From the NCBI GenBank assembly GCA_020064725.1, contig JAGTWJ010000002.1, forward strand, positions 4,092,001-4,156,000: a DNA stretch of 64,000 bases, written 5' to 3'. Below, piece by piece: positions 36,285-47,652 of this stretch; position 1 is the first letter of the stretch; each line of letters opens with the position of its first letter. The notes under the pieces are model-generated. The model worked only from the letters and a program-made list of their open reading frames with translations, did not search any database and was not told where the DNA came from. The position numbers and the translations under genes were made by a program. This DNA comes from Drechslerella dactyloides (Eukaryota > Ascomycota > Orbiliomycetes > Orbiliales > Orbiliaceae).

Positions 36285-38202
36285 ATGGCGTCGACGCGCG
36301 CAACCTGCCTCCTCCTCCGCCAAGTGCGGCCCCGCACCTTCAACATCAACATCAGCGCCGCGCATCGGCCCTCACGGCGGACCTTCTCCTTCACATCTCG
36401 TAACCCGTCGTCCGGTTCTGGCGCTGGCGCAGAATCCAGCGGCAGCGATGGCGGCGGCTCGACGTTCACGATACTCCGCGGTCTCATCGACGAGATGGAC
36501 AAGCTTGCGCCGCGGTTCGAGGTCGCGCCGCGAGAGATCACTGTGCTGAAAGAGCCGGAGGAGTTTTACCGGACGCTAAAGGTGCGCCCGCGCCCATCTG
36601 CATCTACCCCCCTCCCGGACGGCGTCGTATGCGCACGGCTGGCTGGCTGTCTAGCTAGCTAGCTGGCAGGCCGGCTGTGCGGAAATCTTGGAATGAAGTA
36701 GTAATTGAGACGAATAGTACTCGTGACGGAACACCTACAGATGAAGATACTGTCTGCCAAAAAGCGAGTATTCATCGCGACGCTATACATCGGCCGGACC
36801 GAGCACGAGCTCGTACGTAGACTACTCCCACCACCGATAATATACGCCAGCGAAAACTAATGCACCCACTCAACGGCCAGATGGAAACGATCAAAACCGC
36901 TCTACGAAACACACCGTCGCTAAAGGTCTCGATACTCACCGACGCTCTAAGAGGTACCCGCGAGGCGCCGGACGTGTGTTCAGCGACGCTGCTAGTGCCG
37001 CTTGTGAAGGAATTCGGCGAGGATAGAGTCGAGCTGCGAATGTTCCACACGCCGAACCTGAAGGGTCTTAAGAAGGCGGTGATACCGAAGCGGCTGAACG
37101 AGGGGTGGGGGTTGCAGCATATGAAGCTCTACGGCTTCGACGACGAGGTTATACTATCGGGGTAATACGCCTATATCCTCTACTCCTACTCGATGGGCGG
37201 CGCCAATGCTGATGGAAATCTTTACGATACTGTAGGGCGAACCTATCCAAGGACTACTTTACGAATCGTCAGGACCGATACCATCTATTTTCCACCAAGG
37301 CCCTCACAGAATACTACGCCCGCATCCACGACGCCATCTGCAACCTCAGCTTCAAAGTCCAGCCGAACGACAAGCTCGAGAACCGCTTCGAGCTACTCTG
37401 GCCGCCGTCCAACGCCGCCCCATCACCCCTCGATGACAGCGCAGCCTTCAGAACCGCCGCATCAGCGCTGATATCACCGCTACTACAGCCCACAGCCGCC
37501 CCGCCGCCCCGCAAGTCGAAAACAGTAGTCTACCCAATCGGCCAGTTCACGCCGCTGATGGCCGGCAGCGGGGCCGAAAACCACTCAACCGAGCACCGCA
37601 GCATCCTCAGCATCTTGCGCACGCTCTCCCGCGACGACTTTGCCGACTCCTCGTGGACCTTCACGGCGGGATACTTCAACATGCACCGGGAGCTGAAGGA
37701 GCTGCTGCTCACCTCGCGTTCCAGCTCCGGCACCGTCATAACCGCCGCGCCAGAAGCCAACGGGTTCTACGGCTCCGCAGGGATATCAGGGTATCTGCCC
37801 CCGGGCTACCTTATCCTCGCGCGCCGGTTTCTAGAAGACGTGGGAAGGGTGCGCGGCGGGCGGGGCGTGGAGCTCCTCGAGTGGCGGCGTGGCATCGTCG
37901 GACAGCCTGGCGGGTGGACGTACCATGCTAAGGGGATATGGATCACGTTGCCGGAGGGTCCGGCGCCGGGGTTGACGGTCGTGGGGTCGTCGAATTACAC
38001 GCGGCGGTCGCACAAGTTGGATTTGGAGATGAACGCGGTGGTGGTGACGGAGGATCGGCAGCTGCAGGAGGAGTTGGCCGGGGAGGTGCGGCATTTGAAG
38101 CGGTTTGCGGAGCGGTTGGAGTTGCAGGATTTCGAGAAGGAGGAAAGGAAGGTGCCGTGGGAGACAAAGGTGCTTCTGTGGCTCGTTGGGTGGGGGCTGT
38201 AG
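36285..38202 (+). CDS. PGS1: CDP-diacylglycerol-glycerol-3-phosphate 3-phosphatidyltransferase
   Basis: Makes phosphatidylglycerol phosphate from CDP-diacylglycerol and glycerol 3-phosphate, the first committed step of cardiolipin synthesis in mitochondria. Exons are 36285-36581, 36741-36812, 36881-37161 and 37236-38202, giving 538 residues. The N-terminus is rich in Arg/Ser and looks like a mitochondrial targeting sequence. Family blocks are clear: KKRVFIATLYIGRTEHEL, a first HxK motif QHMKLYGFDDEVILSGANLS (His203, Lys205), the FTAGYFNMH segment, and a second HxK motif YHAKGIWITLP (His447, Lys449) followed by SSNYTRRS. These are the two phospholipase-D-type half-sites of the Pgs1 family. The third junction joins SG to ANLSKDYF, exactly restoring the conserved segment. 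Confidence 0.93.
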
Positions 38203-38525
38203 ACGGGAGATATGCATTGTATGATATAGCGGGTAGTGTAGTGCAGTCTTTTTCTTTGTTTTGCATCGGTTGGCTGAGTATGTCATGGCAAATGAGGGGC
38301 TCGTGTCCGGACGGTATATAAATCTGTTGGGAAATGGAGGGTACCGTTTGGTTTACAAGACCACCATCTGTTGCATTTGTGCATTCCATATTTTTACAGA
38401 CCATATCTGTATGGATCAAGGATGGACTTCTTGATTGCGATAAACAATAGCAATATATATACGTGCATAGATACTCGCATTATGCACGATCGAATATGTA
38501 CAAAATCACCGTAGATATGCCAACA
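38203..38525. other. Convergent 3' flanks
   Basis: Short spacer between the facing ends of PGS1 and the uL5m gene. It is AT-rich and holds no gene. Confidence 0.65.
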
Positions 38526-39706
38526 TCACCAGTCCTCCATCTTGCCGTAGAACGGTATGCCGAACGACGCTAACAGCATCCGCGCGTCTCTGTCGTTCCG
38601 CGCCGTCGTCTTGCAGATGATATGACACCCGGGTATCATCTTGGCAGGATACATATCGTAATTTGCTATAACGCCACATAACTGTCAGTACACCAAGCAG
38701 CCTTCATAAACAAACAACAAACATACTATCCGAATAGTACGTAATGATAGGATGAATGGATGGATTATGATGATAATGAAGCCGATCACTTACCCTCAAT
38801 CTCGGGGAACTGCGCAACAATCTCCGGGTCGAATCCAAACGCCAAATTACCCGAGCGATCACCCGTCGAGCCCTTCACGCCCTTGAACTCCTTGATCCGC
38901 GGCATGACGACCTCGATACACGTTGCGAGAAACTTGTACATCGCGGGGCCGGAAAGCCGCGACACAACCGATATCGGCATTTCCTTCTTCAAACCCCAGT
39001 TTCCGATGCTCTTCCTGGCCAGGAATATCTCCGCCTTGACGCCCGTGACCGACTGCGCGACCATACTCGCCACGTTGATCGCCATGGGGTCTCTGATCGC
39101 GGCGTCGGAGAAGCAGTGGAACACGATTTCCTCGAGGCGCGGGATGTTGCGGAACGTGATGGGCTTGGAGAGCAGCTTGAGGAAGTCGCGGCCGCGAGGG
39201 CCACGGCGCGGACGGTTGGCGAAATAGGGACTGTCGCCTTCCCAGATGCGCAGCCGTTCTTTACGGACGACGGGCGGCGCGCCGGGTGGGATGTGCTCGT
39301 AGGCGAGAGTCATGTAGTCCGCGCTGATGGTGTCGTTGAAGTGGTCCCATAGCCGCTCGCTGGTGAATGGACCCGGGACGAACTCGCGGGAAGACGGATC
39401 GGATGGTTTGGGAGGTTGGTGAGGGTGGAGGGGACCGCGGTAGTATCGAGGATGACGGACTTGGTGGCGACCTTTGCGGCCGAAACGGGAGTGGCCGGCG
39501 GGGTCGCGCCTCTGGAGAGGGGTGGAGGTCGAGAAGGGTTTGGTGGAGGGTGGTGAAGATGGCGATTGAGAAGCGGGGAACAGGAAGGACTTGATGGCTG
39601 CGATTGACGGGCGATATACCGAGCCGCCGAGGAGCAGGCTCGAGTCTCGCGGTCGTAGGTGGCGAGCGCAGTGCATCGATAACAGCTTGGGTGTTACAGT
39701 CGCCAT
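38526..39706 (-). CDS. MRPL7: Mitochondrial large-subunit ribosomal protein uL5m
   Basis: Structural protein of the mitochondrial 54S ribosomal subunit, bacterial L5 family. Exons are 38794-39706 and 38526-38665, giving 350 residues; the intron has a GTAAGT donor. The first about 100 residues are a targeting and linker region rich in Ser, Pro and Arg. L5 blocks follow: RLEEIVFHCFSDAAI, MVAQSVTGVKAEIFLARKSIG, MYKFLATCIEVVMPRIKEFKGVKG and SGNLAFGFDPEIVAQFPEIE. The second exon adds ANYDMYPAKMIPGCHIICK and RDARMLLASFGIPFYGK, the typical C-terminus of the family, which the unspliced frame lacks. Confidence 0.93.
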
Positions 39707-40119
39707 CGGGCCGTCGGGGTGGGGAGGAGCAGCCTCGACCCTATCGTTCTATGGAACGTTGACAGTGACAATTGCGCGTTGCCGAGTGACGCGATATGAG
39801 ACTGAGGTCTTCGAAGGCGACAGCGAGCGTTATCCAGCCATCCTGCGGGCGATGGCAGCCCCGTCTGTTGATGAAGCTATCGCGATGTCGTCTGTGGGCG
39901 CCCACAACTTGACGTTGGAGGCAGAATTTGGTGTTGAAGGGCGCATTTCTTGGCTGTGCGACGTCTTGGCATGCCGCAACACGCGCGGAGCCGCAAAATA
40001 CAACCGCAGCTCGAAACTTCATATGCATGGATTCACGAATTGAGGGGACTCTAACTCCTGGCCAGCGCAACTTACGTAGAGATCGGACACCCTGATTTAA
40101 GAACCGATGTTGAGGGCGA
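39707..40119. other. Promoter-side spacer of uL5m
   Basis: Upstream region of the uL5m gene. I see no gene in it. A minus frame at 39741-40130 has no recognisable features. Confidence 0.5.
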
Positions 40120-40353
40120 CTATTGTTCAACTGTCATTGTTACCTCGCCTTTGAGATTGATCATTCCGATGCGCTGTGGCGTGTCTCCGCCTGGCAGTGC
40201 TGACTCGCGCAAACGGGCAGCGGAACCCTGCATCTCAGCCAATAACAGCCGCATTTGATTTCGTGCCTGAACTTCGAGGCCCGATTTGAATTTACACAAT
40301 TGCACAAGACTCATGGCAAGAGATGCGTCGACACACTGGCCTTCTTCCAATTT
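40120..40353 (-). CDS. Possible terminal exon of an unrecognised small gene
   Basis: Frame of 77 codons plus stop that begins right after a strong acceptor-like sequence (TTTTTTTCTCTTAG at about 40354-40367 on the minus strand). The encoded stretch starts KLEEGQCVDASLAMSLVQL and looks like a helical, soluble protein (QARNQMRLLLAEMQGSAARL). It has no in-frame ATG at its start, so an upstream exon would be needed. I could not find one with matching phase in the short space before the divergent gene at 40544. Treat it as a candidate only. Confidence 0.25.
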   Translation of the reverse strand, partial: KLEEGQCVDASLAMSLVQLCKFKSGLEVQARNQMRLLLAEMQGSAARLRESALPGGDTPQRIGMINLKGEVTMTVEQ

Positions 40354-40543
40354 CTAAGAGAAAAAAATATCGCGGTATAGTCTCCGTGCCCTTAGCCTCG
40401 TGGAACCGCACATATCACTCGTCATCATTCATTCCAAGAATTCAATTCTAGAACACAAATACCACACGGCATTAAGCGCGGACCGAGTTCGAAGATTCAT
40501 GAATTCAGCGTTCCTCACGCCAGCATTCCCCACTTGATTCATC

Positions 40544-42271
40544 ATGCCTATCAGCAAAACCGAAGCTGCCATTTACTCCGAATTCCACGATATCTTCCGC
40601 AAGGAAAGAGCCGCCTACCGTAAACCGAAACTTATCCGCAAAACCTTCGATGACAACGATGACCTGAAATCCCGCCTGGATCGCTTCTGTAGCTCCAGTG
40701 GCATTCCACAGACCTCGGTCTTCGACACAATCAAGCTTCTCCTCGAAGCAGAAGTGTTCGCCAGCCCGATAAAAGCGAAACTACGATTTCCGCACATCTT
40801 CCAACTGTCTGCGGGTCAGCTCAAGGAGAAAGAGAAATGGGAATCGGAAGCAGCAATGAGCGAAGCCGGCGCTATCGCGCAGAGCTTGCAGGGGAATAAA
40901 ATCGACGGATTCGACCCGCCAGAGCCAGAGGAGCAGCAGACAGCAGCGGCCAAGCGGAAGAAGAGCGTGGAGAAAACTTCAAAGCCGCAGATTAGTGTCT
41001 TTGCACCACCATCTAGTGAAGCTGCACATCCTCTCGAGACTAGCATCAGCTCACTCTCGCCTACCGCAACAGCACATACGCCAGCCGCACCGCAGAAGGA
41101 AGCAGATGCCGCTGTATGCGTTGAGGAAGCTACGACTGATACCGTAGAGGCGAAACTTCCCAACCTATTTCCAATCTACCTACCATACCCTGTTCAACAT
41201 AAACTTACGGTGGAGGCGCAGCGATTACTTGAAACTGTCTGCTACGATTTTGTAAAGAAGTGGCTACCAGACAAGACCGCGACGGAGCAGTTTGCAAATC
41301 CTGAAAATGCAGAGCTGCCCATGTGGGCCAGGCTGATTAAGAAGAAGCTAAAAGAGTTACCCGCGAAGTCGCACGATAAATCCGCGCTGGAGTCCGAGAC
41401 GTTGGCGAAGGTGGGGGGCGTTATCGAGAATCTACGACATACGGCTGTGCATCGCCTAAAGACACACTCTAAGGGGCTTGAGGATATGTTGGAGAAGGCG
41501 GTCATGTTTGCAGCTTTCCTGAAGGACGAAAGAGCGGAGACGCTGCGCCGGATACTGAACAAAGCGATGGAGCTGTCGAGTGCATTGGAGAGCGAGAAGA
41601 TACTGCTGCACAACCGACTCAGGCAGGAGCTGGAGGCAATAGAGGAAGCAAGGCAGGTCTTGAAACGGAAAGAAGAGCTGGCACTGAAGCGGATCGTGCA
41701 AGACGACCGGATAGCTCGCGAGGCGATAACTTTCGAGCTGACAGATCTGAATATCAGTTCTCCTCTTGAAAACCAGCCACTGGACGCAAATTCCATTGCT
41801 TTGACGGATTCAAAAGCCGTCCAAACCGAACACACTGGACACGTCAGCGAGGTCAACCATGATAAGAAGACCTCTCCAATACCTGAGGAACGGATGTCTT
41901 CGGAAAGCGATTCAACAGGCCTCGAGGACCCAGCCCGACAGGCTCCTGTCGCAGAGAAAACGACGGAAGTTGGTCCTTCGCCTCTCAAATACACCTTAGA
42001 GGAGCTCGAGGCCCTCTTCGGGATAAATCCTCAGAATAAAAAGAACTCCGCACCGGCGGTAATAACGACCGACGAGCTTCCTCCAGTCAAGCCTGTCCCA
42101 TTAGCAGAGCTGACTAAAGAAGGCAACGTACCAACGCCGTGCGTCGATGGGACGTCCCAAGAAGCCATTTTGCTTGACGAGGCGCCTCCAGAATATGGAG
42201 TTGACGTCAGGGATGCTAGTTCAACTGGAATGGAGCAGATCGGGGATACGATGAATGCCATCGATGACTAG
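40544..42271 (+). CDS. Fungal-specific coiled-coil protein, 575 aa
   Basis: Single-exon gene with a good ATG at 40544. It belongs, by my recollection of the pattern, to a family of filamentous-fungal proteins of unknown function: a segment ETVCYDFVKKWLPDKTATEQF, then ELPAKSHDKSALES, then the signature NLRHTAVHRLKTHSKGLEDML, followed by a long coiled coil (residues about 320-400, ending LKRKEELALKRIVQDD). Some databases give this family misleading names; nothing here resembles an enzyme. The N-terminal 130 residues look structured, and the last about 180 residues are acidic, Pro/Ser-rich and probably disordered. There is no signal peptide or membrane segment. Confidence 0.75.
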   Translation: MPISKTEAAIYSEFHDIFRKERAAYRKPKLIRKTFDDNDDLKSRLDRFCSSSGIPQTSVFDTIKLLLEAEVFASPIKAKLRFPHIFQLSAGQLKEKEKWESEAAMSEAGAIAQSLQGNKIDGFDPPEPEEQQTAAAKRKKSVEKTSKPQISVFAPPSSEAAHPLETSISSLSPTATAHTPAAPQKEADAAVCVEEATTDTVEAKLPNLFPIYLPYPVQHKLTVEAQRLLETVCYDFVKKWLPDKTATEQFANPENAELPMWARLIKKKLKELPAKSHDKSALESETLAKVGGVIENLRHTAVHRLKTHSKGLEDMLEKAVMFAAFLKDERAETLRRILNKAMELSSALESEKILLHNRLRQELEAIEEARQVLKRKEELALKRIVQDDRIAREAITFELTDLNISSPLENQPLDANSIALTDSKAVQTEHTGHVSEVNHDKKTSPIPEERMSSESDSTGLEDPARQAPVAEKTTEVGPSPLKYTLEELEALFGINPQNKKNSAPAVITTDELPPVKPVPLAELTKEGNVPTPCVDGTSQEAILLDEAPPEYGVDVRDASSTGMEQIGDTMNAIDD

Positions 42272-43344
42272 TATCATTGGTGGAATCTGCATATATTGTA
42301 GACTCGAGGAGTAGCTGCACACCCAAGCATGGCGGGGCCGTGTGTCCGTTTAAATCACTTCGCGTCGATTAGTGAGAATCGGGCATGAATTTGTCCTACT
42401 TAGAATGTTGTTGGATAATCTATGCGGAAACAGTGCTCCTTTATAATATCGATCCCTGCTAGTTATAAACCTGTAGTTTATTTCGTACAGCCAATTGGAA
42501 TATATTGAGGTTACATCTCGAACGCCATACATTTATAAACCTTTAAGGCTAATAAAGCATGCATGCAGATACGAGATAGATACGTCCCGGACAGCGGCTC
42601 AGCTTGCTCATCCAAACTGCGTAAGCTCCCTCGGGCCCCAGATCGAGCAATCTCGCACTGAGTAATGGCTGACGCTGAACTTTTCCAAGACGGGATGGCC
42701 CATGCAATTAGGTAAACTATACTGAGATGCAGCCGCCAATCGTGCGTCGCGCTACATGCACCTTTCAGCCCTCCAAGCAAACTCTAAATCCAATGCTTGC
42801 CTCCTTCGAAGCGCTGGATCCCCGTACAAAGGGGCTAGAATTCGGGATCAAGACTCGACCACGCCACGCCGTCCCACTCATCCGGGTTACCCGAACAGAA
42901 GCTTACCCTAGCTCTCGAAAAAATACACTAGAAAACGCGTGTCGGATTGGCAAAAAGCTAGTCTTTTTGCGCTTTGATTATCCGAGAAATTAAGCCCCTC
43001 CGAGCCGTTGCAGTGCTGTTGCCCCCTGGATTCTTCAATTTGGCGGTGGGGCTGTCTGGATTTTCTCCGGCCAGATGCGTGCCTAGATACTCATGGAGGG
43101 TTTATATACAACTCGCGTCGCCCGCGCCGTCAAGATGGAAAGGATCACCAGAACTATCACGCTTTTCTGTAGGCATTGCACCGGTATCCAGTAGACACTT
43201 AGCTGTCTGCAGTCGCTCCTTTTGCCCGGATCGCAGGCCTGGTTGGGTTGAAGTCGCACAGGTTCCACAGTTGTTTTGTTTGGGCGACGTTCGTTGCACA
43301 CACTCGTTTGTTACTGCCCCTTTTGTCTTGCGACTCTTTTGGAA
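42272..43344. other. Upstream region of the GH16-LysM gene
   Basis: About 1.1 kb without a supported gene. It holds the 3' flank of the coiled-coil gene and the promoter of the glucanase. A TATATA-like element at about 43111-43119 lies about 230 bp before the start codon and may be the TATA box. Confidence 0.5.
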
Positions 43345-45194
43345 ATGGCACACTCTTTTACCCTCCGCAACGCAATTTCTTTGCTGGCGGCCGGCTTCCT
43401 TGCCTGTGCTCCTGTCTCCGAGGCCAGCTCTCTCCACCATCATCTTCATCACCAGCATCTGTTTACCCGCCACCATGCACGGACCAGCCATCTCGAAGCT
43501 CATTCCAGCATCCTCGAGACTCGGACCGCCGACATTGAGGGCCGCGACAACAACATCAGGAAACGTGCGATTCCCAACTACTCGGGTTTCACCCAGACCT
43601 GGGCGGATGATTTTACCGGGGGCAGCTCTAACTCGCGCAGCCTGCCCTCCTCGACCAACTGGAGATTCTCCACCGGCACCAAATACCAAGGTGGACCAGA
43701 TAACTGGGGTACCGGAGAGATAGAGACGTACACTTCGTCGACCAATAACGTTTACGTCGATGGATCCGGACTGTTGCATATCGTACCTCTTAAGGACTCC
43801 AGCAACCGTTGGACGTCGGCCCGTATAGAAACCAACCGGGTCTTTCGATGCGCCACCGGCGGAAGGATGATCATCGAAGCACGGATAAAACTACCGGGCA
43901 CTTCAAGCAGCCAGCAGCAGGGCATCTGGCCAGCGTTTTGGGCCATGGGAAACGCCTTCAGGAGCAACCCGATGGGTTGGCCGGGTACAGGCGAGCTCGA
44001 TGTCATGGAACAAGTCAATGGAGACAGCGAGGTCTTCCAGACAGTCCACTGCGGTTATTATGGTGGTGGGCCCTGCAACGAACCCAACGGCCTCGGTCAA
44101 AGGGTGCCGATAGACCGAAGCCAATACCACACCTACAGGATGATCATCGACCTGTCCAATAGCGACTGGCGTTCTCAGACTATAGAATGGCGAATAGACA
44201 ATGTACAGACGAACGTTCTCCGGGGTTCTCAACTTGGGTCTTCGAATCAACAAGATGTCACTCCCCAAAGTGTCAGTCTCTCCCGTCTCATTTGATGTCA
44301 TGTTTTGCTAAATGCTGGATACCCGGCAACCCGACATGGTGGACTTGCTAACCCGGGTATCTATCGATGTAGGCATGGCAATCCTTAACGACGAAAGATT
44401 TCTTCATCCTGCTCAACGTTGCAGTTGGAGGCTCTCTGCCGAACGCTATTGCGGGCACAACTACACCAAACTCGCAAACTCGGGACGGATCCAATAGCGA
44501 GATGATCGTCGACTACGTCGCTGTTTACAATGCGCCTCCGCCTACTAATACTCCTCCTCCTACTAATACGCCTCCTCCCAGCAATCCCACCGCTACGCCA
44601 AGTCCCATTCAGCCAGGACAGACGAAGTTCTGTGTCGGTTGGAGGAAAGTTCAATCAGGCGAGACGTGCAAAAATGTTGTCGACAAATTCCAGAATATCG
44701 GCTTGACTACTAGATACCTGGTCGAATGGAATCCTGCCCTAGGTTCAGAGTCGAACTGCAGAACTACCCCGGGGTATTATGTCTGCGTCAAGACTCAGCC
44801 ACAGCCAGTCCAATCCGGCCAGTTATCAAACTGTGGCGGCTGGAAATATGCACAGTCCAGCGACACTTGCTCCAACCTCGTCTCAAGATACGCGAGCATC
44901 AATCTGACTTTGTCGAAACTGGTCCAGTGGAACCCGGCGCTGGGCTCCACGAGCAACTGCCGCGTTACACCGGGTTACTACGTCTGCGTGAAAATGATGG
45001 TGCCACAACCTTCCCAGCCAGGTCAAATCGAAGGCTGCACTGGGTGGCGATACGCCCAGTCGTCGGATACCTGTAGCAATCTTGCTTCAAGGTACAGGCT
45101 GTCACTATCCACCCTGGTCAGATGGAATCCCGCCCTGGGTTCGACGTCTAACTGCAGAGTTTCGCCCAAGAACTTTGTCTGTGTGGCTGTCTAA
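43345..45194 (+). CDS. Secreted GH16 glucanase with three LysM modules
   Basis: Exons are 43345-44271 and 44373-45194, giving 582 residues. The intron has donor GTCAGT, branch point GCTAAC and acceptor GTAG; the splice restores AWQSLTTKDFFILLNVAVGG, a GH16 block. A signal peptide (MAHSFTLRNAISLLAAGFLA) is followed by a His-rich propeptide that ends in the dibasic site RKR, a Kex2-type cut just before AIPNYSGF. The GH16 core carries the active-site motif GELDVMEQ with Glu217 (nucleophile), Asp219 and Glu222 (acid/base). Fungal members cut beta-1,3(4)-glucans. After a linker with TNTPPP repeats come three LysM units starting near Cys396, Cys463 and Cys531, each with WNPALGS and a paired Cys. 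LysM binds chitin or related GlcNAc polymers, so the enzyme is probably held on chitin-containing walls. Confidence 0.88.
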
Positions 45195-45744
45195 AGCGTG
45201 GAGGGCGTGTCTATATATTAACTTGGAGTATGCGCGGCAACATTTGCCTTGCGGATGTATCATATCAGAGTGGCCATCCGGAGTATTATTGTAATTAATT
45301 CGCCCATTTTTTTCATATGTCAAATTTATTAGTGTCTTATACATACGGCGGGATATCTAGTCTGGGAAATAGAACAATAGAGCTGGCGTTGTGATAATAT
45401 TGTTATACCAATCAAAGTGGTGCTCAACATTCACAGCGTATCACTTTTATTGCAGCTGCGCTACAGGTCACGGTTCGCCTTCTAGCCTCGTTAGGTTGGA
45501 ACATTTACCTGTGGTATTGAAGAATACACCACGTTCATTACTTGCAAGCCGATGGCAAAATCCTGGTAGATTCATCGCTGGGGTAACTACCGCCTCGAAT
45601 ATATGAAGCTGCTTTATTTCATATCGAACGCGCGTATAGGCCCACCAAATCTCGGTGTCCTCCCATGTACAAATCCTTATGCTAAACACGACAATATAAA
45701 AAAAAAGAAAATGGTAATATATATGTTAGCTTTCAACATCAAGT
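45195..45744. other. Convergent 3' flanks
   Basis: AT-rich spacer between the facing ends of the glucanase and the MFS gene, with no supported gene. Confidence 0.6.
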
Positions 45745-47652
45745 CTACACACTCTTAGATACGATAGGCTTCTGGTCAGCATCAATTTCGATTGCCGCAG
45801 GCTGGTCTTCAGCACTCGGAAGCGCCTTGCCAGTCTCTCCGTCGTCGCTTCCCCCAGAAAGTTCTTGATTGGCCGTCCGGCGCCGGCGGATAACATCGTC
45901 AACGTAGCGAACCGTGGCAAGGACAATTGCCACGGAAAGGATGGCTGCGCCGGTAGCAAAGCCGCGCCGGTATTTCGGTCTGTCGTCTTGTCTGAAGATC
46001 TGTGCGCCGTATATACCAGCAATATTCGCACCCATGATGATCCTAGATATCACAGCGTCAAGTTAGTCAGACCTTCAATTAACAGCAGCAGTCTGTTGTG
46101 CAAACTTACATTGCCATAGCAAGGGCTCTGACTTCGGAGTCGGGACAGGCTAGAGATAGCCAAGCAATGTTAAGCGGATGCGAGAATGTGCCAAAACACT
46201 GCGTCCATACGACGCCGAAATATCTGACTCCCTTGCCCTTGAGTTCTGTGAAGACCCGGTTGAAGATGTATCCGATCAGATGGCAACTGAGTCCCGCAAT
46301 GACGGTCTCACCACGTTTGTTGCTATATATGTATACTGATTAATATATGGCTTGATCGATAAAAGGTCCGAGGGTGTATCTTACAAATGATCAGAAACCC
46401 AGCTGAACGCGAAGGACGTTGGGATCTGGAGATAGAAACCGACGGAAGCGAGGGCGTTGCTGGTAAGTGCCGCAAAACCAAAGCTGTTGACGATGGATGG
46501 TGAGTAGGTGTCGAAGCCTCTTTGAGGTCCATTGTTGAGTAGAGAAATAGAGACATGTATCCAGATCCGCCAATTGGTGAACTGATAGTATATTTATGTT
46601 AGAATGGCTGCCATTCGACTATCTTGTTCAACACAAGTAAAGATAAGCTTGATCAAACTTACTGCTCTCTTGAAGGCACCCCAGTCAATGTGCTTCTTCT
46701 TTTTCCCTTTCATTGGGTCGTCCATTCGTACACGAGTTCGTAGGATGTGTAACTCTCGGTCCGTAAACAGACTCTTCCCAGGGATGAAGGCACTGCAAGG
46801 GTTCTTGAATGAGTCTGGGAGCAGAAAGCCCAGCACGAACCCACTGGCGACGGTGAAGGATCCCATAAGCACAAACAGCCAGAACCAACCCGGCTTCCCA
46901 CCGACGCCTCGCATATGGAGGATGCCATAGGCTAGTAGCTTGGACGAAGCCTGTCCAAACTGATTGCCAAAGTAAAAGAACATGACCCGCTTGGCGGTTT
47001 CGCTTCGGGTATACCATGTCGAAAGCGTCCAAAGACCACCTGGGATGAAACCGGACTCGGTGATTCCCAGAAGGAACCGAGAGGCAATGAAGGATCCGTA
47101 GCTGTTCTGGAAAGCTTGGAAGGTGGATACGGTGCCGAAGAGGAAAAGCTGAAGTGTGAGCCACTTCCCGGGCCCAACGCGGTATAAGATCATGTTGGAT
47201 GGAATCTCGGTGAGCACGATGCCCAATGAGAGCATCTGCTGGCCGACGTTGAACTGATCCTGGGTGATACCGACATCGTCGAAGAATTTATCAGTGAGAG
47301 CGTTGGCGATATTTCCTCGGTCGAGCTCTGTCCCACACAGCGATTAGTATAACCGATCGACCATTTCATACAATTCGTAGCATCTGACAGGTTACACAAG
47401 GGTGCACCTACGCAGGCAGAAGAAACCCAGGAAAAGAAGAGGCATGATAATAAAGTCCAGCCTGGAAGAATATATTAGTCTATGGGTAAATAACCTAGCA
47501 TGCCAGTAAAAAAGGCAGGCCGCATGGACATACTTGCGCTTCGCCGCTACTTCTTCTTCTTTGGTCCAGTCTGCCACCAGGGTAAGACTCTCCTCATCCT
47601 CCTGCGGAGGAGGGAATTGATCCGGGTTCTGGTTCTTCAGACTGCCTCCCAT
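45745..47652 (-). CDS. MFS transporter, allantoate permease (Dal5) type
   Basis: Membrane carrier of the anion:cation symporter family within the major facilitator superfamily; yeast relatives carry allantoate, vitamins or other small organic acids. Six exons: 47534-47652, 47412-47461, 46663-47327, 46385-46581, 46110-46322 and 45745-46042, giving 513 residues. The splices restore KLDFIIMPLLFLGFFCLQLDRGNIANA (the family signature at the end of helix 1) and SDHFNKRGETVIAG. About 12 membrane helices are visible, with ITESGFIPGGLWTLSTWYTR in the N-terminal half and a charged central loop (MKGKKKKHIDWGAFKRA). The C-terminus is hydrophilic and acidic. The substrate cannot be told from the sequence. 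The neighbouring genes give no pathway hint. Confidence 0.88.

Noticed and set aside
44238..44372. Alternative GH16 intron donor GTCTTC at 44238
   Set aside because: It gives phase 2 while the acceptor at 44372 needs phase 0; the donor GTCAGT at 44272 fits.
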